Shown: positions 40,787-53,870, counted from the stretch's first letter. The stretch: DNA of 64,000 nt from Vespula vulgaris (GCF_905475345.1 NC_066598.1:3561001-3625000), one strand, 5' to 3'. Numbers and translations are program-made. The notes: generated by a model not told the origin, from the sequence alone.

Positions 40787-41109
40787 GAGAAAAAATAGTA
40801 CAACGTTGAAAATATGGGATTTAGTAATTACATAATGAAAATTATATTTTTATCCAAAACAAAAATTAAAATATACTCACTTGTTTGAAACGTAGCGACG
40901 ATATTAGATATTAAAGTTGATCAATTGTAAATCTGAATTTCGCTCATTTCACATGTCTTGTTAACAATCCGCTTTCTTATCGATTTCATGACTGTAAGTG
41001 CACGTTGTACCTTTCTACGAACAAAAATATGCACTTTGTATATCCGTCAGCAGGTAAAGTATCTGTATCGATCTGTTTTTCTTCTAACGTGTATTAGCTC
41101 TTTCTAAGC

Positions 41110-41418
41110 ACCTGTTTCTCGCTGTGGTCGAACAGCGACTGACGAGAAACGCGATCAACAGACGCTAGTGCGCATGACTTTGAAAACTATTAGTATAAAG
41201 TACAACACTCCACATTTACCTAATGTGAAGAATCTGTTTTAATATTTATCTATACCTTAATAGTATCGAGAAGGGTTCAATGCTCGAAATGTATATAGAA
41301 GAAATACATTCTAACGTTACGTTGTATTGATTATGTCATTATGATATATTATCATGCCACTGTTTTTCAAAACTCACAAAACTCTGTAATGAAGGCCAAT
41401 TAGAATGCGCAATGAAGG
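41110..41418 (+). promoter_or_regulatory. OR promoter module of gene 9
   Basis: AGCACCTGTTT at 41108-41118 precedes an A box with dyad symmetry, CGCTGTGGTCGAACAGCG (41120-41137), followed by ACTGACGAG. TGCGCATG lies at 41169-41176 (304 bp before the ATG), and CCAATTAGAATGCGCAATGA starts at 41397. The minus-strand donor GTGAGT is at 40875-40880, a few bases after an ATTAAA hexamer. Confidence 0.72.
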
Positions 41419-41472
41419 AGAAGCGTAGGATATGTTGTTCATTTCGAAGCAGAAAACGTCAAATACTTCGCG

Positions 41473-43271
41473 ATGTCTCTGAGATGTTTGAATTATTACG
41501 AACAGCATTTTTTTCTATCGAATCGTATAGTACAAATTGTAATGGGTATTGATCCTAATCGAAGCTCGAACTGTCAATTGTTGCAATGTTTAACAGTAAC
41601 TGTATACATTTTACCAATGATTCTACATCAGGTGAACAATTCTTTGATTAATTTTTGTATGCATGATTATTGTTATTATTATCATTAATACTATTATTGC
41701 GGTTATTAAAATTATCATTGTTATTTCTTTTGCTTAATTTAATTTTGTTGTCAGTAGACATTTTTTAAAAGAAGTACCATTAAGACTCGTTCGATATAAT
41801 TAATTGTAAGTATCCATTAAAATTGTCTTATATTATATTTTTACGTATTTATCAAATTTTCAGTTTTATCAGCTCTTTATGTTGGACATTAAATTGCAAT
41901 CGGCTTGCAATTTACTTCAGAAGATCATAGGTGTTTTATGTATTACTTGCACTTACAGTGTATTTTATTTTCATTTCGGTACAGTTCGTATCATTTTTAT
42001 TACATTATATTGTTTGATTTATTCATATTAAAAAAAAATATATATATATAGTTAACTATGAGAAAGGATCGTTTTGTTTTTTAGTTACAGAAATTGGTTG
42101 GCTATCTTAAAAATGATTACGATATGTTCTCGGATCAAAGGGAAATAAGAATTTCTGAAAAATATACGAAACAAAGCAAAGTATATACGATTGTTATCAT
42201 AGGTAAGTAAGTTTTCGTATATAGCCATAATCCGTCGAACGGGACGATGTTAGAGATATAAAAAAAAAAGAAACTAAAACAATAACTTGACAAGTATCGC
42301 AAGTGATAGCTGGATAAAAAAATCAGTTACTTCTTGCAGATAATTATAATCAATAAATAATTGCTTAATTCAGAAGACGTATTTAAATAAATCGATTACG
42401 TACATCGAGTTGACTGTATTGATCGATTTCAAACATAAACCGTAAGAAGTTTATATGATTAATAAATTTTTCATCGCTGTTCATCGAAATTTACGAAAAA
42501 ATGTAAATTTATCGATATAATCGATATTGATTGCTGGATTTTTTTTTTTATCGTAAGAAAAATACATTTACGTTTCTTGGGAAAAATGTAAAAACGTATT
42601 AGCGTTCTCTTGATATATATAATACGTTTCTAATAGAAAAAATTAATTCACAAAAAATGACGTGTATTCCTTTACGATTTCTATGCTCGTCTCGTTGAAC
42701 GGATTTTACAGAAAACCATTTGGCGAGTAAAATTATTCTCGCATTGCAGGATTTTCCTACATCTATGCTATATCATTGACGATTCCAAGTATTTCAAGCA
42801 TAATCCTGCATATTTATGGATCGGTCGATGATGTGCAGTTAATATTACCCTTTCCCGTTAATAATGTACTCAACGCAGGGCTATTGTATTACAGTTTGCT
42901 TATTTATCAAATAATAGTTATATTTATCGTATTGACAATAGGCTCTTTGTGTTATTCATTATATTTAATATTCATACGTCACGCTTGTACACAATTTACC
43001 GTATTAATGTTAGTTTTATTACAACTTTATATTTTATAGAACTTTGTTTTTATTCATTTCGATTGAAATGGAAAATATGTTTTATTCTATCAAAATGCGT
43101 TTTTTTTTTCCTCTTATAGGTTTAAAATACGTCAGCCATTTAACGAGAAGAGATATAAACGACAGTCATGGCTTAGTAGAATACATAAGGAGGAATGGAA
43201 ATGGATAATTGACATAATAAAACGTTATGCTAGGGTCACCGAGTTAGTTTCTAATTATTTTTTCTTTTTGC

Positions 43272-43319
<48 letters not shown>

Positions 43320-44690
43320 TTTTTTTCTTTTTTTCCTATTCGTTGCTTCGTTTATTCATTTTTTGTCTTTTGCAAGGTATGTAGACTTGATAAATAATTT
43401 CTCCAAGATAATTTGCTTAATTGGAGCTTTCGTTTCGATGATCATCATTTTCTTTGATCTGCTTTACGTAAGTAAAATGAAAAGGATACGTGAGATGTTT
43501 TGATTTTGTCATATTGATTTTTCGTTATATATATTTACGTTCGTACGAATGTTTCTTTATCATTTCTTTTTTCTAATTACGAGTATATCGTTTATTATAC
43601 GTTTAATTAATTATTTCATTCGGAAAGTTATATTATTACGTTTTTTGTTTTTAGATATTGCAATTACCTACGATAATAAATAATAGAAGCAAAACATTCG
43701 AATGCTTTGCTATTATTTTTGGATCGTTGTTTATTATATATAATAATTTTTACATCGGGCAAACGCTTATCGATCATAGCAGCGCAGCTTTCGAAGAATT
43801 GTAAGATGTAGAATTTATTTTATTCGTATGATAATTATAATATACTTTTGTTACTTATCATTAATATTGTATAGAAAATTATAACGTCGTTTACATTAAT
43901 CTCGTTCGTCAGTTCTATATAGAATTTTTAAGTACTGACGGTAATGTAATTTAGCGTAAGCTGTTTTATTTATTTATTTATTTTTCTTTCCTTATATGGA
44001 GTAATAAAATTTTTGTTTTCTTTTATTCCGTCGCGTTGTCCTGTCAGTCAAAATTATTTTCGGACGATAAATAATTGATCAGGTGTCTCTAATCGTACTG
44101 ATTAATAATCACAAAGTCTCTAATCTATTGTACATATCGTATGTATACGGTGTATGAAAATGTTTACGATATACGGCCATAATTGTAAAAATGATTTCTT
44201 GCTGACATCTCGAATTTTGACAGAGAAATGTTAGTTTGGTTGAAACGAATAATAAATTTTCGTTACGATAGAAATGAGAGAAATAGATTTGAATAAAATA
44301 CTGAACAAATATTATTTGTAACATGTTTTTTTAAATTCGCAAATTATTAATTATACGTTTTCTATAAAAGCAATGAAATATTTCTTTTTGTTTTTTTTTT
44401 TACAGATGTCAAGTCCCATTCTACGTGCTTTCCATAAAAACTCAAAAGATGTTATTATTTGTGATAGCAAGAAGCATGAAGCCATGTGAACTTTCGATCG
44501 GTGGTATATTCGTAGCATCGAATGAAATTTTTGGTGAAGTAAGTAGTAATAGCATAATTTGCGTGATCTAAAATAAGCTATCTACAGTTCTAAACCCATT
44601 CAAATATTTCTTATTTTAACAACACAGTTATTATTTCAGTTAATGCAAAAAGCATTTTCATTTGCAATGGTATATTATAGTATGTTGTAA
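41473..44690 (+). CDS. Odorant receptor, 9-exon type, array gene 9
   Basis: Exons 41473-41631, 41864-41983, 42085-42202, 42750-43008, 43120-43242, 43377-43467, 43655-43800, 44406-44538 and 44640-44690 give 399 residues. Exon 5 lost one codon (123 nt), as in genes 10-13. The normally QHAC segment reads RHACTQF, and exon 8 ends NEIFGE instead of HE.FA(A/G). The tail is QKAFSFAMVYYSML. For exon 3 I took the acceptor at 42084 (LQKLVGYL), which keeps the 118-nt length; a nearby alternative at 42090 would remove two codons. Intron 5 contains a (CTTT)n microsatellite at about 43272-43318. Confidence 0.91.
43272..43318. repeat. (CTTT)n microsatellite in intron 5 of gene 9
   Basis: About eleven consecutive CTTT units lie inside the polypyrimidine-rich intron just upstream of exon 6. 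Likely length-variable. Confidence 0.9.
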
Positions 44691-45019
44691 CAGAAGTAGT
44701 TACACTACAAGACGTTGAAAATATGAAATCTATTAATTACATAACGAAGATTATATTTTTCTCAAGAAAAAAAAATTAAAATATACTCACTTGTTTGAAA
44801 CGTAGCGACGATATTAGATATTAAAGTTGATCAATTGTAAATCTGAATTTCATTCATTTCACATGTCTTGTTAACAATCCGCTTTCTTACCGATTTCATG
44901 ACTGTAAGTGCACGTTGTACCTTTCTACGAACAAAAATATGCACTTTGTATATCCGTCAGCAGGTAAAGTATCTGTATCGATCTGTTTTTCTTCTAACGT
45001 GTACTAGTCCTTTCTAAGC

Positions 45020-45328
45020 ACCTGTTTCTGGCTGAGGTCGAACAGCGACTGACGAGAAACGCGATCAACAGACGCTAGTGCGCATGACTTTGAAAACTAT
45101 TAATATAAAGTACAACACTCCACATTTACCTAATGTGAAGAATCTGTTTTAATGTTTATCTATACCTTAATAGTATCGAGAAGGGTTCAATGCTCGAAAT
45201 GTATATAGAAGAAATACTTTCTAACGTTACGTTGTATTGATTATGTCATTATGATATATTATCATGCCACTGTTTTTCGAAACTCACAAAACTCTATAAT
45301 GAAGACCAATTAGAATGCGCAATGAAGG
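45020..45328 (+). promoter_or_regulatory. OR promoter module of gene 10
   Basis: It is nearly identical to the gene 9 module. A box GAGGTCGAACAGCGACTGAC from about 45034 (the left arm of the dyad is mutated to GGCTGA), TGCGCATG at 45079-45086 (304 bp before the ATG), and CCAATTAGAATGCGCAATGA from about 45306. The minus-strand donor GTGAGT is at 44785-44790. Confidence 0.72.
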
Positions 45329-45382
45329 AGAAGCGTAGGATATGTTGTTCATTTCGAAGCAGAAAACGTCAAATACTTTGCA

Positions 45383-47520
45383 ATGTCTCTGGAATGTCAA
45401 TTTTACTACGAGCAACACTTCCTCTTATCAAATCGAATTGTTCAATCAGTATTGGGTTTACATCCAAGTCAATGTTCGAGCGATCAATTATTTCAGTGTT
45501 GTACATTAGCTGTTTATGTATTTCCAATGATTGTGCATCAGGTAAACGATTATCTTCTAAATCCATATTGTAGTTATTAAATTTGTTTGTTGTTTTTTTC
45601 TGTTTTGAATTAATCTTTTTTGTAATATATGTGTAATAAGTATCATTAAAATAATGGAAAATATGTCATTTTTATATTGTTTAACTTATCGCTTTTATTT
45701 TCTCTTAATTTATCAAATTTTCAGTTTTATCAGCTCGTTGCTGCGGATATTAAATTGCAATCGACTTGTAATTTGCTGCAAAAGTTATTAGCATCTTTGT
45801 GTATTACTTGTACTTACAGCATCCTTTACTTTCGTTTCTCTACAGTTCGTAATTTTTATTTAATTGTCCTCATATTCCTATATATCAAAAATACTACAAG
45901 GATTGTTTCATTTTTAGTTTCAAAAATTGTTCACTTATTTGAAACGTGATTACGAGCAATTTGTAGACAAGGAAGAAATAAATATTTATAATAAATATAC
46001 GAAAAGAAATAAATTATATGTGATTATTTTATGCAGTAAGTACGTTTATAAGAATAACTATGACTTTGATTTCGTGAATAAACGTATTCTGGATTTCCAG
46101 ATTCCTGCATTCTTTACGGCATGTCATTAATTATTCCGAGTATTATAAATTTGTTTATTCATATTTTCGGATTGATCGACAATGTGCAGTTAACATTACC
46201 TTTTCCTGTTAATAATGTTTTAAAGGGAGGGCTATTATATTATTTTTTACTGATTTATGAAATAATAGGAATTTTTGTTGTGTTATTGGTAGCTTGTTCA
46301 TGTTATTCATCCTATTTAATAATTGTACAGCACGCGTGTATTCAGTTTAGTATTCTAATGTAAGTTCATTTATTTTCAATAGTGTAATTATTTTTTTCTT
46401 CCAAATATTGTCGGGAATGTATACATTAATTTACTATACGTATTCATTGCAGATTTAAAATACGTCAACCATTTGATGAGCGTAATTTTACGCATAAGGC
46501 TTTCTACGGTGAAATAAATCAAAAGGAATACGATTGGATAGTTGATATAATAGCTCGTTATACAAGAATCACGAAGTTAATATAATTTGTTGCTCTGTTT
46601 TATCATATTTTATTGTCATTAACTTTTGTCACTTCTTTAAGGTATGTAGAGTTAATAAACGATCTCTCCAAGATGATTTACTTAGTTGGAATGTCATTTG
46701 AAGTGATCCTCATGTTTTTTAATATCCTTTATGTAAGTGAAATATTATTATTATGTATTAAATGTTTAGATCCGCGATAGTCAGTGTTTATCTTCTCTTT
46801 CTAAATATGAATATTTTTGATATCGCAGCATATTGTTTCTTACGTTTGAACTTTTTTTTATCGATGTTTTCATTGCTGTTTAATTTTTTTTTATAGATGC
46901 AATTTTAATTTACAGATATTGCAGTTATCTACGATATTACAAAGTGTGAATGAAACAATTGAATGCACCATTATAATTTGTGTGTCTCTATTGGGTATAT
47001 ATATTAATTTTTACGTTGGACAGATGCTCATTAATCACAACAAAGCAGCTTTCCAAGAATTGTAAGATGTTGTAAGATTTCGTTATCCGATCATTCTAAT
47101 TTATTGTTAGCTGAAATGAATTAGGACTCTGATAATGAATATTTCATTATCCTTATTGTTTAATTAATTAAAAAAAAAAGTTGTATTGTATTTTTCAGAT
47201 GTCAGGTACCGTTCTACGTGCTATCGCTAAAAACTCAAAAGCTGTTGTTATTTATGATAGCAAGATGCATGAGACCGTGCGAACTTTCAATCGGAGGTGT
47301 ATTCGTGGCATCTCATGAAATTTTTGCAGGGGTATGTGGCAAATAAATTGTCGTCGTTTAAAATATTATTGTCGAAATAAGCAACTTTATAATCGATACA
47401 TTATACTCGAAAATCCTTTGAATAGTTTTTATATTAACAACCGATATATTTTTTCAGTTAATCCAAAAAGCATTTTCATTTGCAATGGTATATTACAACC
47501 ACTATAGTTCGAATAGTTAG
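45383..47520 (+). CDS. Odorant receptor, 9-exon type, array gene 10
   Basis: Exons 45383-45541, 45725-45844, 45918-46035, 46101-46359, 46453-46575, 46642-46732, 46916-47061, 47199-47331 and 47458-47520 give 403 residues. Genes 10, 11 and 12 form a recent triplet with MSLECQFYYEQHFLL, FYQLVAADIKLQSTCNLLQ, exon 3 FQKLFTYLKRDYEQF, NSCILYGMSL, QHACIQF, LCQVPFYVLSLKTQ and a longer tail ending YNHYSSNS. AATAAA at 47582-47587 lies 62 nt after the stop and is a plausible poly(A) signal. The second ATG of the promoter element opens an 83-codon frame (45322-45573) that overlaps exon 1 out of frame. Confidence 0.93.
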
Positions 47521-47879
47521 ATCGATAATAAAAATTTTGAATCTATTAAAAGTCATCGAGGATTTCATTTCTTAAGATGAAAATAAAATCTGCTCACTCC
47601 TTTGAAATTCACCGAAGATATTAGATATTAAACTTAAGCAATTATAAATCCGAATTTCGTTCGTTTCACATGTCTTGTTATCAATCCGCTTTCTTATCAA
47701 TACGCTATCTCATCGCATTTCATGACCATAAAACTATAAGTGCACGTTGCACTGTTCTACGAATAAAAATATGCACTTTGTGTATCCGTTAACAGGTAAA
47801 GTATCATACCACTGTATCGTTCTGTTGCTGTATCGATCTGTTTTTCTTCTAACGTGTACTAGTCCTTTCTAAGCACCTA

Positions 47880-48186
47880 TTTCTCGCTGTGGTCGAACAG
47901 CGACTGACGAGAAACGCGGTACACAGACGCTAGTGCGCATGACTTTGAAAACTATTAGTATAAAGTACAACACTCCACAGTTACCTGGTGTGAAGAACCA
48001 CCTGTTTTAATATTTACCTATATCTTAATAATATCGAGAAGGGTTCGATGCTCGAAATATATATAGAAGAAATACATTCTAACGTTACGTTGTATTGATT
48101 ATGTCATTATGATACATTATCATACCACTGTTCTTCAAAACTCACAAAAGTCTGTAATGAAGACCAATTAGAATGCGCAATGAAGG
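47880..48186 (+). promoter_or_regulatory. OR promoter module of gene 11
   Basis: Dyad A box CGCTGTGGTCGAACAGCG at 47885-47902, TGCGCATG at 47934-47941 (307 bp before the ATG), AAGAACCACCTGTTTTAATA at about 47993-48012, and CCAATTAGAATGCGCAATGA from about 48164. The minus-strand donor GTGAGC is at 47592-47597, just after AATAAA. Confidence 0.72.
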
Positions 48187-48240
48187 AGAAGCGTGGGATA
48201 TGTTCTTCATTTCGAAGCAGAAAACGTCAAATACTTTGCA

Positions 48241-50434
48241 ATGTCTCTGGAATGTCAGTTTTACTACGGACAACCCTTACTCTTATCGAATCGAATTGTT
48301 CAATCAGTGTTGGGTCTACATCCAAGTCAATGTTCGAGCGATCAATTAATTCAGTGTTGTATGTTAGCTGTCTATATATTACCCATGATTACGCATCAGG
48401 TAAACGATTACCTTCTAAATCCATATCATAGTTATTAAATTTGTTTGTTGTTTGTTTCTGTTTTGAATTAATTTTTTTTTTGTAAAGTATGGGTAATAAA
48501 TATCATTAAAATAATGGACAATATGTCATTTTTATATTGTTTAACTTATCGCTTTTATTTTCTCTTAATTTATCAAATTTTCAGTTTTATCAGCTCGTTG
48601 TTTCGGATATTAAATTGCAATCTACTTGTAATTTGCTGCAGAAGTTATTAGGAATTTTCTGTATTACTTGTACCTACAGCGTCGTTTATTTTCGGTCCTC
48701 TACAGTTCGTAATTTTTATTTAATTGTCCTCATATTCCTATATATCAAAAATACTACAAGGATTGTTTCATTTTTAGTTTCAAAAATTGTTCACTTATTT
48801 GAAACGTGATTACGAGCAATTTGTAGACAAGGAAGAAATAAATATTTATAATAAATATACGAAAAGAAATAAATTATATGTGATTATTTTATGCAGTGAG
48901 TACATTTATAAGAATAACTATGACTTTGATTTCGTGAATAAACGTATTCTGGCTTTCCAGATTCCTGCATTCTTTACGGCATGTCATTAACTATTCCGAG
49001 TATTGTAAATTTGTTTCTTCATATTTTTGGATTGATCGACAATGTGCAGTTAACATTACCTTTTCCTGTTAATAATGTTTTAAAAGCTGGGCTGTTATAT
49101 TATTTTTTACTGATTTATGAAATAATAGGAATCTTTGTTGTGTTATTGATAGCTTGTTCATGTTATTCATCTTATTTAATAATTGTACAGCACGCGTGTA
49201 TTCAATTTAGCATTCTAATGTAAGTTTATTTATTTTCAACAGTGTAATTATTTTTCTATCCAATATATTGTCGGGAATGTATACTATACGTATTCATTTA
49301 TAATTTACTGTCGGGAATGTATACTATACGTATTCATATATAATTTACTATACGTATTCATTGCAGATTTAAAATACGTCAACCATTTGACGAGCGTAAT
49401 TTTACGCATAAGGCTTTCTACGGTGAAATAAATCAGAAGGAACACGATTGGATAATTGATATAATAGCTCGTTATACAAGAATCACGAAGTTAATATAAT
49501 TTGTTGCTCTGTTTTATCATTTTTTATTTTCATTAATTTTTATCACTTCTTTAAGGTATGTAGAGTTAATAAACGATCTCTCCAAGATGATTTACTTAGT
49601 TGGAATGTCATTTGAAGTGATCCTCATGTTTTTTAATATCCTTTATGTAAGTGAAATATTATTATTATGTATTAAATGTTTAAATCCGCGATAGTCAGTG
49701 TTTATCTTCTCTTTCTAAATATGAATATTTTTGATATCGCAGCATATTGTTTCTTACGTTTGAACTTTTTTTTATCGATGTTTTCATTGCTGTTTAATTT
49801 TTTTTTATAGATGTAATTATAATTTACAGATATTGCAGTTATCTATGATATTACAAAGTGTGAGTGAAACAATTGAATGCACCACTATAATTTGTGTGTC
49901 TCTATTGGGTATATATATTAATTTTTACGTTGGACAGATGCTCATTAACCATAACAATGCAACTTTCCACGAATTGTAAGATGTTCCAAGATTTCGTTAT
50001 CCGATCATTCTAATTTATTGTTAGCTAAAATGAATTAGGACTCTGATAATGAATATTTCATTATCCTTATTGTTTAATTAATTAAAAAAAAAAGTTGTTT
50101 TGTATTTTTCAGATGTCAGGTACCGTTCTACGTGCTATCGCTAAAAACTCAAAAGCTGTTGTTATTTATGATAGCAAGATGCATGAGACCGTGCGAACTT
50201 TCAATCGGAGGTGTATTCGTGGCATCTCATGAAATTTTTGCAGGGGTATGTGGCAAATAAATTGTCGTCGTTTAAAATATTATTGTCGAAATAAGCAACT
50301 TTATAATCGAAACATTATACTCGAAAATCCTTTGAATAGTTTTTATATTAACAACCGATATATTTTTTCAGTTAATTCAAAAAGCATTTTCATTTGCGAT
50401 GGTATATTATAACCACTATAGTTCGAATAGTTAG
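48241..50434 (+). CDS. Odorant receptor, 9-exon type, array gene 11
   Basis: Exons 48241-48399, 48585-48704, 48778-48895, 48961-49219, 49367-49489, 49556-49646, 49830-49975, 50113-50245 and 50372-50434 give 403 residues. It is nearly identical to gene 10 in exon 3, exons 5-6 and exon 8. It differs in exons 1-2 (YYGQPLLLSNRI; SDIKLQSTCNLLQKLLGIF) and at the end of exon 7 (NHNNATFHEL against NHNKAAFQEL). AATAAA at 50496-50501 is the likely poly(A) signal. Intron 4 carries a short minisatellite expansion absent from genes 10 and 12. Confidence 0.93.
49262..49360. repeat. Minisatellite in intron 4 of gene 11
   Basis: Units built on TGTCGGGAATGTATAC and CTATACGTATTCAT repeat two to three times, each with TATAATTTACT between. 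Genes 10 and 12 carry only one unit at the same place, so this is a recent tandem expansion. Confidence 0.75.
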
Positions 50435-50764
50435 GTCGACAATAAAAATTTTGAATCTATTAAAAGTCATCGAAGATTTCATTCCTTAAGATAAAAATAA
50501 AATCTGCTCACTCCTTTGAAATTCACCGAAGATATTAGATATTTAAGTTAACCAATTATAAATCCGAATTTCGTACGTTTCACATGTCTTGTTATCAATA
50601 CGCTATCTCATCGCATTTCATGACCGTAAAACTGTAAGTGCACGTTGCACTGTTCTACGAATAAAAATATGCACTTTGTGTATCCATTAACAGGTAAAGT
50701 ATCATACCACAGTTGCTGTATCGATCTGTTTTTCTTGTAACGTGTACTAGTCCTTTCTAAACAC

Positions 50765-51074
50765 CTGTTTCTCGCTGTGGTCGAACAGCGACTGACGAAA
50801 AACGCGGTCAACAGACGCTAGTGCGCATGACTTTGAAAATTATTAGTATATAGTACAGCACTCCACATTTTCCTAGTGTGAAGAACTATCTGTCTTAATA
50901 TTTATCTATACCTTAATAGTATCGAGAAGGGTTCGATGCTCGATATGTATATAGAAGAAATGCATTCTAACGTTACGTTATATTGATTATGTCATTATTA
51001 TATATTATCATGTCACTGTTTTTCGAAACTCTAAAAACTCTATAATGAAGACCAATTAGAATGCGCAATGAAGG
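50765..51074 (+). promoter_or_regulatory. OR promoter module of gene 12
   Basis: ACACCTGTTT at 50761-50770, dyad A box CGCTGTGGTCGAACAGCG at 50773-50790, TGCGCATG at 50822-50829 (307 bp before the ATG), an eroded second E-box region (AACTATCTGTCTT) and CCAATTAGAATGCGCAATGA from about 51051. The minus-strand donor GTGAGC is at 50506-50511. Confidence 0.72.
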
Positions 51075-51128
51075 AGAAGCGTAGAATATGTTGTTCATTT
51101 CGAAGCAGAAAACGTCAAATACTTTGCG

Positions 51129-53226
51129 ATGTCTCTGGAATGTCAGTTTTACTGCGAACAACCCTTACTCTTATCGAATCGAATTGTTCAATCAGTGTTG
51201 GGTCTACATCCAAGTCAATGTTCGAGCGATCAATTATTTCAGTGTTGTACGTTAGCTGTTTATGTATTTCCAATGATTGTGCATCAGGTAAACGATTATC
51301 TTCTAAATCCATATCATAGTTATTAAATTTGTTTGTTGTTTTTTTCTGTTTTGAATTAATCTTTTTTGTAATATATGTGTAATAAGTATCATTAAAATAA
51401 TGGAAAATATGTCATTTTTATATTGGTTAATTTATCGCTTTTATTTTCTGTTAACTTATCAAATTTTCAGTTTTATCAGCTCGCTGTTTCGGATATTGAA
51501 TTGCAATCGACTTGTAATTTGCTGCAGAAGTTATTAGGAATTTTCTGTATTACTTGTACTTACAGCGTCGTTTATTTTCGTTCCTCTACAGTTCGTAATT
51601 TCTATTTAATTATTCTCATGTTCTTGTATGTCGAAAATATTTAGAAGGATTGTTTCATTTTTAGTTACAGAAATTGTGCATTTACTTGAAACGTGATTAC
51701 GAGCAGTTTGTGGACAAGGAAGTAGTAAATATTTATAATAAATATACGAAAAGAAATAAATTATATATGATTATTTTATGCAGTAAGTACGTTTATAAGA
51801 ATAACTATGATCTCGATTTTGTGAGTAAACGTATGGTGGCTTTCTAGATTCCTGTATTCTTTACGGCATGTCATTAACTATTCCGAGTATTGTAAATTTG
51901 TTTCTTCATATTTTTGGATTGACCGACAATGTGCAGTTAACATTACCTTTTCCTGTTAATAATGTTTTAAAGGCTGGGCTGTTATATTATTTTTTACTGA
52001 TTTATGAAATAATAGGAATCTTTGTTGTGTTATTGGTAGCTTGTTCATGTTATTCATCCTATTTAATAGTTGTACAGCACGCGTGTATTCAATTTAACGT
52101 TCTAATGTAAGTTTCTTTATTTTCAATAGTATAATTATTTTTTTCTTCAAAATATTTTCGGGAATGTATACATTAATTTATTATATACGTCGATTGCAGA
52201 TTTAAAATACGTCAACCATTTGATGAGCGTAATTTTACGCATAAGGCTTTCTACGGTGAAATAAATCAAAAGGAATACGATTGGATAGTTGATATAATAG
52301 CTCGTTATGCAAGAATCACGAAGTTAATTCCATATAATTTGTTGCTCCGTTTTTTTTTTTATTACATTTTATTTAATTATTTTTTTCTATTCTTTAAGGT
52401 ATGTAAAGCTGATTAACAATCTCTCCGAAATAATTTACTTACTTGGAATTTCATTTGCCGTGGTCCTTATCTTCTTTAATATCCTTTATGTAAGGAAGAT
52501 ATATAAAATATTTATAAATGCAATAATACTCTTCCTCTCTATTGTTTTTCTTCTCTTTTTATATATAGATATTTCTGATATAACAGTATGTCTTTTTCAT
52601 AGATGAAAATTTTCATTTACAGATATTGGAATTATCTACGATATTGCAAAGTTTAAGTGAAACAATGGAATGCGCCTTTATAATTTGTGCATCTCTATTG
52701 ATTATATATATTAATTTTTACGTTGGGCAGATGCTTATTAATCACAACAAAGCAGCTTTCCAAGAATTGTAAGATGTTGTAAGATTTCGTTATCCGATCA
52801 TTCTAATTTATTGTTAGCTGAAATGAATTAGGACTCTGATAATGAATATTTCATTATCCTTATTGTTTAATTAATTAAAAAAAAAGTTGTATTGTATTTT
52901 TCAGATGTCAGGTACCGTTCTACGTGCTATCGCTAAAAACTCAAAAGCTGTTGTTATTTATGATAGCAAGATGCATGAGACCGTGCGAACTTTCAATCGG
53001 AGGTGTATTCGTGGCATCTCATGAAATTTTTGCAGGGGTATGTGGCAAATAAATTGTCGTCGTTTAAAATATTATTGTCGAAATAAGCAACTTTATAATC
53101 GAAACATTATACTCGAAAATCCTTTGAATAGTTTTCATATTAACAACCGATATATTTTTTCAGTTAATTCAAAAAGCATTTTCATTTGCAATGGTATATT
53201 ATAACCACTATAGTTCGAACAGTTAG
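51129..53226 (+). CDS. Odorant receptor, 9-exon type, array gene 12
   Basis: Exons 51129-51287, 51471-51590, 51665-51782, 51848-52106, 52200-52322, 52399-52489, 52623-52768, 52905-53037 and 53164-53226 give 403 residues. Its exon 8 appears identical to those of genes 10 and 11. Exon 6 and most of exon 7 are clearly different (YVKLINNLSEIIYLLGI). The last part of exon 7 and the start of intron 7 match gene 10 and not its neighbour gene 11. Exon 1 has YCEQPLLL. The likely poly(A) signal is at 53288-53293. Confidence 0.92.
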
Positions 53227-53559
53227 ATCGACAATAAAAATTTTGAATCTATTAAAAGTCATCGAAGATTTCATTCCTTAAGATAAAAATAAAATCTGCT
53301 CACTCCTTTGAAATTCACCGAAGATATTAGATATTAAACTTAACCAATTATAAATCCGAATTTCGTTCGTTTCACATGGCTTGTTATCAATCCGCTTTCT
53401 TATCGATTTCGTGACAGTAAAACTGTAAGTGCACGTTGCACTGTTCTACGAATAAAAATATGTACTTTGTGTGTCCGTTAATAGATAAAGTGTCATACCG
53501 TAGTTGCTGTATCGATCTGTGTTTTTTTTTTCTAACGTGTAGTAGTCCTTTCGAAGCAC

Positions 53560-53870
53560 CTGTTCCTCGATATGGTCGGACAGCGACTGACAAGAGCGAC
53601 GATCAGCAGATGCTACTGCGCATGTTTTTAAAAAATGTTAGTACGACATATAACACCCCACATTTTCTTGTTGCGAATAACTACCTGTTTCAATATTTAT
53701 CTATACCTCATTCCTATCGGGAAGGGTTCGATGCTACAAAAATCTATGGAAAATAAACTTTCTAATGTTACGTTCAGTTGATTATATCATTACGATACTA
53801 TTATCATGTCACTGCTTATCCGATTTCCTCAAAACTTCGTAATAATGGTTAATTTGAATGCGTAATGAGA
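53560..53870 (+). promoter_or_regulatory. OR promoter module of gene 13
   Basis: AGCACCTGTTCC at about 53556-53567, A box ATGGTCGGACAGCGACTGAC from about 53573, TGCGCATG at 53617-53624 (309 bp before the ATG), AATAACTACCTGTTTCAATA at about 53677-53696, and TTAATTTGAATGCGTAATGA from about 53849. The minus-strand donor GTGAGC is at 53298-53303. Confidence 0.7.

Noticed and set aside
45322..51319. 83-codon plus-strand frames before genes 10, 11 and 12 as separate genes
   Set aside because: They overlap exon 1 in another frame and mostly translate exon 1 DNA out of frame. I keep them only as possible upstream frames.
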